This document shows, piece after piece, positions 1 to 4,549 of a stretch of 5,571 nucleotides of DNA; the stretch's first letter is position 1, and each line of letters starts with the position of its first letter. Location: NCBI GenBank assembly GCA_027066355.1, contig JAMONW010000095.1, forward strand, positions 1 through 5,571. The letters run 5' to 3'. The DNA comes from Campylobacteraceae bacterium. Its GTDB lineage: Bacteria; Campylobacterota; Campylobacteria; Campylobacterales; Sulfurovaceae. The notes under the pieces are model-generated. The model was not told the origin of the DNA, ran no database searches, and saw nothing but the letters and a program-made list of their open reading frames with translations. A program made the translations under genes and the position numbers.

Positions 1-1461
1 AAAGAGTTAGCACAAATTAATGAGCTAGAAAAGAAGCTATTAAGCTCCAAAGAGCGCCCAATTGTAATTTTAAAGCAAAGATTAGAAGCTAAAAGAGTAA
101 AGCTAAGCAGTTTGGTTGCACCAAAAATTAATAGAATTGGAGTGTTTTTACCCTACACACCTTTGCATCTTTTAATTTTAAATAAACTAAATCGCCCAAT
201 TGTAGCAACAAGTGCGAACTTTAGCGATGAGCCAATAGCTACTAATTTTGAAGCTATTGGTAAATTAAATGGGGTGTATGATTATTTGCTAGAGCATAAT
301 CGCGATATTGTAAATGGGTGTGATGATTCAGTTGTTATGGTTGTTAAAAAGCAAGTTATAACAATTAGAAGAGCTAGAGGCTATACACCCTATGAGATAG
401 AGTTGCCATTTAATTTAAAAGAGAAAACTTTGGCTCTTGGAGCAAACCAAAAAAGCACAATTGCAATTGGCTTTGCAAACAGAGCAATACTCTCACCTCA
501 TATTGGGGATTTAGACTCTATTGAATCAATTGAGTATTATAAACAAAATATTGAAAATTTAAAAAGAATTTACAAGTTTGAGCCAAAAATTATAGCTTGT
601 GATATGCACCCAAATTACGAAAGCACAAAAGTTGCAATTGAATTAAAAGTTAAAAATGAAAAGTTAAAAATTAATCAAGTGCAACACCATTTTGCGCATA
701 TTTTAGGGGTAATGGCTGAAAATAAGATTAAAAGCGATGTTTTGGGTGTGGCTTTTGATGGCACTGGTTTAGGAGATGATGGAAAGCTTTGGGGTGGAGA
801 GTTTTTACTTTGTAATTACAAAGGTTATAAGCGTATTGCGCACTTAAAATATTTTAAGCTTTTAGGGGGTGAAAAGGCTATTAAAGAGCCTCGCCGCGTG
901 GCTTTGAGTTTGCTTTTTGAAACTTTTGGCAAAGAGGCTTTAGAGCTAGATAACCCAACAATTAAAGCTTTTAGCAAGAGTGAATTAAATAGCCTCTATA
1001 TAATGTGGCAAAAGGGTTTAAATGCACCTCTTAGCTCATCTATGGGTAGAGTTTTTGATGGGGCTGCCTCACTGCTTGGAGTTATCCAAAAAATAAGCTT
1101 TGAGGGTGAGAGTGGAATGCTTTTAGAAGAGCTTTACAACAATGATATTAAGGATATTTACCCTTATAAAATTGAAGATAAAGTAATAGATTTAGCCCCT
1201 ATGATTAAAGAGCTAGTAGATACTCAAGATAAGAGTATAGCAGTTAGCAAATTTTTTAATACTATTGTAGATATAATTCTGCAAATTCATAAAGAGTATA
1301 ACTTGCCTCTAGTAGTTAGTGGAGGAGTGTTTCAAAATAGGATTTTAGTAGAGCTACTTTTGCAAAAAAAGCCAAATATAATTTTAGCAAAAAAAATTCC
1401 ACCAAATGATGGAGGAGTTGCACTTGGGCAATTGGTTTTTCAAGTAGCAAGTAAGAGCTAA
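1..1461 (+). CDS. hypF: Carbamoyltransferase HypF, 5'-truncated by the window edge
   Basis: HypF uses carbamoyl phosphate and ATP to form carbamoyl-adenylate and passes the carbamoyl group to the C-terminal cysteine of HypE, the first step towards the cyanide ligands of [NiFe]-hydrogenase. It is cytoplasmic. The frame is open from base 1 and gives 486 residues, against roughly 740-770 for the family, so the acylphosphatase and zinc-finger domains lie to the left. Residues 1-135 are the end of the YrdC-like domain: ERPIVIL at 18-24, PYTPLH at 51-56, TSAN at 70-73, CDDS at 107-110 and RRARGYTPY at 123-131. The rest is the Kae1-like domain: LGANQK at 146-151, metal-binding HHFAH at 229-233, FDGTGLGDDG at 252-261 with WGGE at 264-267, SSSMGRVFDG at 345-354, SGGVFQNR at 440-447 and PPNDGGVALGQ at 467-477. 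All expected motifs are present and nothing looks broken. A TTG at 112 could be taken for the start, but conserved HypF sequence continues upstream of it. Confidence 0.96.
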   Translation, partial: KELAQINELEKKLLSSKERPIVILKQRLEAKRVKLSSLVAPKINRIGVFLPYTPLHLLILNKLNRPIVATSANFSDEPIATNFEAIGKLNGVYDYLLEHNRDIVNGCDDSVVMVVKKQVITIRRARGYTPYEIELPFNLKEKTLALGANQKSTIAIGFANRAILSPHIGDLDSIESIEYYKQNIENLKRIYKFEPKIIACDMHPNYESTKVAIELKVKNEKLKINQVQHHFAHILGVMAENKIKSDVLGVAFDGTGLGDDGKLWGGEFLLCNYKGYKRIAHLKYFKLLGGEKAIKEPRRVALSLLFETFGKEALELDNPTIKAFSKSELNSLYIMWQKGLNAPLSSSMGRVFDGAASLLGVIQKISFEGESGMLLEELYNNDIKDIYPYKIEDKVIDLAPMIKELVDTQDKSIAVSKFFNTIVDIILQIHKEYNLPLVVSGGVFQNRILVELLLQKKPNIILAKKIPPNDGGVALGQLVFQVASKS

Positions 1462-1491
1462 GAGTTTGATATTTATTTTGTTTAAAAAGCT

Positions 1492-1515
1492 TTTAGCTTT
1501 AAGCATTAAGCTAAA
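1492..1515 (+). promoter_or_regulatory. Perfect 8-bp inverted repeat in the leader of the hydrogenase protease gene
   Basis: TTTAGCTT (1492-1499) and AAGCTAAA (1508-1515) are exact reverse complements around an 8-nt loop. The stem ends 3 nt before the Shine-Dalgarno AAAGGA (1519-1524). A 10-bp palindrome, AAAAGCTTTT (1485-1494), overlaps its left arm, so two alternative foldings compete. No T-tract follows, so it is not a standard intrinsic terminator. A role in mRNA stability or in exposing the ribosome site is only inferred; AT-rich spacers produce such stems by chance. Confidence 0.35.
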
Positions 1516-1529
1516 TCTAAAGGATTTAT

Positions 1530-2051
1530 ATGTTAATAATTGGGATTGGGAATATTTTGCAAAAAGATGATGGTTTTGGAGTTTATGCCTCTACATATTT
1601 AAAAGAGAATTATGAGTTTTTTGGTAAAGTAGAAGTTGTAAATGGTGGTGTTGAGGGGATAAATTTATTTAGCTACTTTGAGCAAAATAGTAATATTTTA
1701 ATTCTTGATACAATTGAAATAGATGATACTCCAGGCTCAATTTATGCAATTCCTTCATATGAGCTTAGTGGGTATGGTTTAAATAGTGGAGGAGCGCATG
1801 AAATTGGCGTTTTGCAGTGTATTGATATGTTAGAGTTGCAAGGCAAAACTGCTCCAAAATCAACAATTCTAGGTATTATTCCTCACCACATCACCTTTGA
1901 AATAAACTTAAGTCAAACTCTAAAAGATGCCTTTGATAGCTATATTAAAACTGCGCTAAATTATATTAAAAATGAGGGCTTTGAGTATAAACAAAAAGAG
2001 AATTTAGTAACTTTAGAAGAGATAATTAAACAGGTGCATAGGGGAGCTTAG
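1530..2051 (+). CDS. [NiFe]-hydrogenase maturation endopeptidase, HyaD/HybD/HupD family
   Basis: This cytoplasmic protease removes the C-terminal tail of the hydrogenase large subunit once nickel is in place, the last maturation step before assembly with the small subunit. The protein has 173 residues, normal for the family. It opens with the GIGN motif (5-8) followed by KDDGFGV (12-18). By comparison with E. coli HybD (Glu16, Asp62, His93), the three nickel-sensing ligands should be Asp14, Asp60 in ILILDT (56-61) and His90 in AHEIGV (89-94). The IIPHH segment (116-120) fits the family's core. The last 25 or so residues (149-173) are a charged helical tail that I cannot assign. The ATG is well placed 5 nt after AAAGGA (1519-1524). 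It follows hypF by 68 bp on the same strand and is probably co-transcribed. The large subunit it serves is not in the window, so I give no symbol among hyaD, hupD and hydD. Confidence 0.93.
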   Translation: MLIIGIGNILQKDDGFGVYASTYLKENYEFFGKVEVVNGGVEGINLFSYFEQNSNILILDTIEIDDTPGSIYAIPSYELSGYGLNSGGAHEIGVLQCIDMLELQGKTAPKSTILGIIPHHITFEINLSQTLKDAFDSYIKTALNYIKNEGFEYKQKENLVTLEEIIKQVHRGA

Positions 2052-2097
2052 GTTATACGAGGATTTAGTATATAGTGGATAGTTATAGCTCTAAGCT

Positions 2098-2182
2098 TCT
2101 TAGGAACCGAGGTTTCAACCTCGGCAAAAAGGTTAATAGCTCTAGTAAATCTTTGGCAAGGTTAAAACCTTGCTTCCTTAGA
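2098..2182. repeat. Two related palindromic units in inverted orientation (REP/REPIN-like)
   Basis: In the 256-bp gap between two convergent genes lie two 18-nt palindromes, CCGAGGTTTCAACCTCGG (2107-2124) and GCAAGGTTAAAACCTTGC (2156-2173). Each folds into a 7-bp stem with a 4-nt loop. With their outer flanks they form 28-nt units (2098-2125 and the reverse complement of 2155-2182) that agree at 22 of 28 positions. Four of the six differences are two compensated base-pair swaps within the stem (C-G to G-C and G-C to A-T). The outer flanks TCTTAGGAA and TTCCTTAGA also pair with each other at 8 of 9 positions, so the whole element can fold as a closing stem carrying two hairpins. Neither hairpin has a T-tract after it on either strand, so I do not call them intrinsic terminators. 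The GTAG-type flank typical of known REPs is not visible. Confidence 0.6.
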
Positions 2183-2208
2183 GGATTTAGATTTTTGGAT
2201 TAAATTAG

Positions 2209-2228
2209 ATTCCCACTTTCGTTGGAAT
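2209..2228. repeat. ATTCCC...GGAAT short palindrome, dRS3-like
   Basis: ATTCCCACTTTCGTTGGAAT pairs end to end as a 5-bp stem, one C/T mismatch, 2 more pairs and a TTTC loop. On the minus strand it reads GTCATTCC, AACGAAAGTG, GGAATC, the pattern of short palindromes dispersed in many proteobacterial genomes and close to the neisserial dRS3 repeat (ATTCCC, N8, GGGAAT). It lies 26 bp right of the paired hairpin units. Membership in a repeat family is from recall and was not searched. Confidence 0.5.
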
Positions 2229-2307
2229 GACACCATACCAATTACTAAAATATGGGGCTAATCATTCTCCTTAAAACTAGAATTTAAAAAGCCTTTAAAA
2301 TAGCCAA

Positions 2308-3063
2308 CTAAGCCTTAATCACATCACACTCCCAGCCATCATAACTTGCATTAAACTCATCTAAAAGTTCAATTAAATATAGAGTTAGTTCATCTATATC
2401 ATAGTAAAATGGCTTATCAATTCGCATAAATTTAAAACCTATGTAGCCATCTTGATTCTTTATATCTTCTAAAATACTAAAGCCTAGCTCTTCTAGCTTA
2501 GCTTTTAATTCACTCTCTTTTGAGTTATCCTCTTTAAAAAAGCATTTGTGGGTTATAAATCTTGGTATCTCTAAGTTATCTTCTTGAGTATGCAATAAAT
2601 CACAAGCTTTATGATTTTGGATTAATTGCCACTCTATTGGAGTTGGATAGAGCAGATTTTTATAGTAACTCCACTCATCATCTTGGCTATATCCTGTTGT
2701 AATTTCATAATCTGCAAAATCTTCTAATGCAAAATTTAGAAAATCTTGCCAATTGTAAGTAAATTGCAAATAGTAAATAAATGTTACATAACCATCGCTA
2801 ATTATGCGTCCTACATATTTACCAATTCTAAATTTGATTAAAGATGCCTCTAGCTTATCTTCTAAGTAACTTATGCGAGAGCGCTCATTTGAGCTACTTA
2901 GCATTCCTCTGCCATCTGGTTCTTTAAGCTTAACTTTAATAAAAGCAACTTGTGTATAGATATACTTAAACTTCTCTACATCCATAGAGATACCAGCATT
3001 AAACAAAACCGAGGCTACTTTGCCATCGATATTTTTCATATAAATTTCCCAATACTCTTGCAT
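2308..3063 (-). CDS. DUF695 + RraB-like two-domain protein
   Basis: The 251-residue protein shows no signal peptide or membrane segment and is probably cytoplasmic. Residues 1-140 resemble DUF695 (WEIYM at 5-9, NIDGKVASVLFNAGI at 11-25), a domain of unknown function. Residues 150-248 resemble RraB: a leader with the IPRFITHKCFF stretch (166-176), ELGFSI (192-197) and the signature YDGWECDV (241-248). In E. coli, RraB binds RNase E and modulates its activity. No enzyme motif is seen. The ATG at 3063-3061 lies 1 nt after the hypA stop, with GGAG 4 nt before it inside the end of hypA, so the two genes are very likely translated in coupled fashion. A second ATG at codon 9 is possible, but the conserved Trp5 favours the first. 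The link to hydrogenase is purely positional. Domain calls rest on remembered family patterns. Confidence 0.8.
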   Translation of the reverse strand: MQEYWEIYMKNIDGKVASVLFNAGISMDVEKFKYIYTQVAFIKVKLKEPDGRGMLSSSNERSRISYLEDKLEASLIKFRIGKYVGRIISDGYVTFIYYLQFTYNWQDFLNFALEDFADYEITTGYSQDDEWSYYKNLLYPTPIEWQLIQNHKACDLLHTQEDNLEIPRFITHKCFFKEDNSKESELKAKLEELGFSILEDIKNQDGYIGFKFMRIDKPFYYDIDELTLYLIELLDEFNASYDGWECDVIKA

Positions 3064-3064
3064 A

Positions 3065-3406
3065 TTACTCCATCTCCAAAGTCATTAAATACATCTCCTC
3101 ACCATCAAGCACCTTAACATTTAGGCTTTCACAGTATGGGCAGTAGTATCTAACTTCATCAATCTCAAAAACTTTTTTGCAATCTTGACACTCTAATTTT
3201 AATTTTTGCACATTTATTACAAACTCTGCACCATCACACATTGTGCCTTCTTTAAAGGTATTAAAAGCAATCTCTAATAAGTGGGGTTCAACTCCACTTA
3301 AAACTCCAATTTTGGTTACAACTTTTGTTATTTTATCTGCTTTGTTTTGTTCGGCAATCTCTTCACACTGATTTAAAAGTGCTTGGACAATACTATATTC
3401 ATGCAT
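3065..3406 (-). CDS. hypA: Hydrogenase nickel-insertion protein HypA
   Basis: HypA is the nickel chaperone that, with the GTPase HypB, delivers Ni(II) to the hydrogenase large-subunit precursor; in Helicobacter it also serves urease. The protein has 113 residues, the standard length. It begins MHEYS, and His2 next to Glu3 is the nickel-binding site, so the ATG at 3406-3404 is certain. The zinc site is two CxxC pairs, CQDC (73-76) and CPYC (89-92), with no missing ligand. EPHLLEIAFNTFKEGT (40-55) and the C-terminal EEMYLMTLEME (103-113) match the family. The Shine-Dalgarno region is weak (AATAGGTAT before the ATG). It is followed after 1 nt by the DUF695-RraB gene and lies on the strand opposite hypF and the protease gene, so it cannot share their transcript. 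A candidate promoter lies just upstream. Confidence 0.97.
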   Translation of the reverse strand: MHEYSIVQALLNQCEEIAEQNKADKITKVVTKIGVLSGVEPHLLEIAFNTFKEGTMCDGAEFVINVQKLKLECQDCKKVFEIDEVRYYCPYCESLNVKVLDGEEMYLMTLEME

Positions 3407-3433
3407 ATTGAATACCTATTCATTTTTAAAGCT

Positions 3434-3439
3434 ATTTTA
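3434..3439 (-). promoter_or_regulatory. Candidate -10 element for the hypA operon
   Basis: Read on the minus strand, TTATTGTAAAAT ends in a TAAAAT hexamer 27 nt before the hypA ATG, which would put the transcript start about 20 nt upstream of the ATG. The TTG just before the hexamer resembles an extended -10. No clear -35 is visible, which is common in Campylobacterota. The region is very AT-rich, so a chance match is possible. Confidence 0.3.
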
Positions 3440-3480
3440 CAATAAGTTAGCTTTATGTAATGTAATGTTAAAATTTTCTT

Positions 3481-3549
3481 ATGAATTTAACTTTTTCTTT
3501 GTATCTATTGCCTATTTTTATTGCTATATATCTTTGGTTTATTAATTAG
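3481..3549 (+). CDS. Possible 22-residue hydrophobic micropeptide (doubtful)
   Basis: An ATG-to-TAG frame encodes a 22-residue peptide that is almost wholly a single hydrophobic segment (LYLLPIFIAIYLWFI at 7-21), the size and character of one-pass membrane micropeptides. It runs opposite to both flanking genes. No Shine-Dalgarno precedes the ATG and no convincing promoter is visible. An AT-rich, T-heavy strand will encode Phe, Leu and Ile by composition alone, so it may well be chance. No known family is recognised. Confidence 0.15.
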   Translation: MNLTFSLYLLPIFIAIYLWFIN

Positions 3550-3606
3550 TGGAAATTTCTTAAATAATAAATTAGCAAGTAACTCCAAGGCTTTACAATA
3601 AACACT

Positions 3607-4461
3607 TTACATACTAAAATAGAGTGGTTTTAAGGTTGAAATTTTGCAAGTTATTGTTATTGAAAATATTATTACAATTATCAAAAGTAAAGAGAAATCT
3701 TTTTTTACAACTGACTTGCTTATAGCAAAGAGTAAAGATGCAATAAAAAGGGAGATAAAAATATTCCATACTCTATATCCTAAAATATAATTTAATGTTA
3801 CTATTAAAAAAGCAACTAAAGAGCCAAATATAAGTTGTCCAATAGCGTTATTTGGTGTGGTTATGGGGTCTGTTAGCATAAAAAATATATAGACAATAAA
3901 AGATATAGAGTAAATTGAGCTAATAAAGTGTTCTATATTCCAATTTGGATCGATTTTGGCAACTATAGTGTAATTTAAAAATAGATAAATTAATAAAAAT
4001 GAGAGAGTAATTAAATATCTATTTGCTCTAATTAAAACAAAAGTTCCAATAATTAAGACTAAATATAATATATATCCTTTAGTGCCAAGTGCGCCAACAA
4101 TTGGCAATGCTTTTGGATAAAATATAAAAATTGCAACAATCAAAGCAAAATTTGATGGATTAAAGATATGTTTGCCATCTATTTTTAGATACAATTTTTG
4201 AAAAATTGCCAAAAAAATAATGATAAATGGAATATACCATTTTGTCCAGCCAACCATTAACACAACTCCAATTGCTGTTATAAAAGCAGAGTAAGGTATA
4301 TAACTATCTTTTTTTAAAATAAGCTCTGTTGCACCTGCAAAAACAATTAATAAAAGCACTATAAAAGGGTTTGTCTGCAAGGTATTATTGGTATATGAAA
4401 TATAAATTAGCAGTAGTAAATTAATTAATTGTTGAAATTGAATATTTTTATAAAAATACAT
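3607..4461 (-). CDS. NqrB/RnfD-family integral membrane protein
   Basis: This 284-residue protein is almost entirely hydrophobic, with about 9-10 likely membrane segments (roughly 10-23, 32-49, 58-72, 75-92, 103-115, 128-145, 148-166, 178-196, 206-225, 231-247 and 256-272, some of them short). Two signatures place it in the NqrB/RnfD family: DGKHIFNPSNFA (95-106) and FFMLTDPITTP (193-203). Full-length relatives are membrane subunits of the Rnf and Na+-NQR electron-transfer complexes and carry FMN covalently bound to Thr in an SGAT-type loop. That loop is not seen at the expected place after FNPS; the FYP (113-116 region) continues directly into LGTKGY (125-130). It is therefore probably a divergent stand-alone member. 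No other Rnf or NQR subunit is visible. The ATG has no Shine-Dalgarno, an in-frame stop at 4488-4486 bars a longer protein, and no other start codon follows closely. The gene diverges from the amine-oxidase-like gene at 4550. Confidence 0.82.
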   Translation of the reverse strand: MYFYKNIQFQQLINLLLLIYISYTNNTLQTNPFIVLLLIVFAGATELILKKDSYIPYSAFITAIGVVLMVGWTKWYIPFIIIFLAIFQKLYLKIDGKHIFNPSNFALIVAIFIFYPKALPIVGALGTKGYILYLVLIIGTFVLIRANRYLITLSFLLIYLFLNYTIVAKIDPNWNIEHFISSIYSISFIVYIFFMLTDPITTPNNAIGQLIFGSLVAFLIVTLNYILGYRVWNIFISLFIASLLFAISKSVVKKDFSLLLIIVIIFSITITCKISTLKPLYFSM

Positions 4462-4467
4462 ATAAAA

Positions 4468-4483
4468 TATTATTACAATAATA
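4468..4483. promoter_or_regulatory. Perfect 7-2-7 inverted repeat, possible operator
   Basis: TATTATTACAATAATA has exact 7-nt arms around AC. It lies in the 88-bp divergent gap, 6 bp before the ATG of the RnfD-like gene and about 30 bp left of the promoter facing right. Bound protein here could block the RnfD-like gene and influence the other. Arms of this kind resemble half-sites described for metal regulators in Helicobacter, but the spacing does not fit NikR, and the arm order differs from the Fur consensus. An AT-only palindrome is weak evidence on its own. Confidence 0.3.
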
Positions 4484-4503
4484 CTTTAATTCTCTTTATT
4501 CGC

Positions 4504-4518
4504 TTTTTTTGATATAAT
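4504..4518 (+). promoter_or_regulatory. Sigma-70-type promoter for the amine-oxidase-like gene
   Basis: A run of seven T (4504-4510) is followed by GA and a perfect TATAAT (4513-4518). This T-rich stretch plus extended -10, without a -35 box, is the usual housekeeping promoter form in Campylobacterota. Transcription should start near 4525, giving a leader of about 25 nt that contains AAGAGA (4540-4545) as ribosome site, 4 nt before the ATG at 4550. Confidence 0.75.
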
Positions 4519-4549
4519 CACACTAAAATTACATCATTTAAGAGATATT

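Larger units (their letters stand above)
3407..3606. other. 200-bp gap between the RnfD-like gene and hypA
   Basis: Apart from the candidate hypA promoter and a doubtful 22-codon ORF, I see no gene, RNA or strong hairpin here. GTTAAA and TTTAAC form a loose inverted repeat around the start of that ORF (about 3467-3491), which is weak in so AT-rich a context. No intrinsic terminator with a GC stem and T-tract follows the end of the RnfD-like gene. Confidence 0.5.

Noticed and set aside
112..1461. TTG at 112 as the start of a 449-residue protein
   Set aside because: The frame is open to base 1, and residues 17-37 upstream (including ERPIVIL) are conserved HypF sequence; the gene simply begins left of the window.
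2107..2173. The two GC-containing hairpins as intrinsic terminators for the convergent genes
   Set aside because: Neither is followed by a T-tract on either strand, and the shared unit structure fits a repeat element better. A weak terminator effect remains possible.
2233..2255. CCATA...TATGG inverted repeat in the convergent gap
   Set aside because: Only 5 bp of stem around 13 nt; expected by chance.
3037..3039. Second ATG (codon 9) as the start of the DUF695-RraB gene
   Set aside because: The first ATG has a GGAG at close spacing and keeps the Trp-containing opening that DUF695 proteins usually have.
4327..4338. AGAT within residues 42-45 of the RnfD-like protein as the FMN-attachment motif
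   Set aside because: It lies at the end of the second hydrophobic segment, well before the FNPS signature, whereas the flavin Thr of NqrB and RnfD comes after that signature.
4468..4483. Firm assignment of the palindrome to NikR or Fur
   Set aside because: The 2-nt spacing does not fit the widely spaced NikR half-sites, and the arm order differs from the Helicobacter Fur consensus; kept only as an unassigned inverted repeat.
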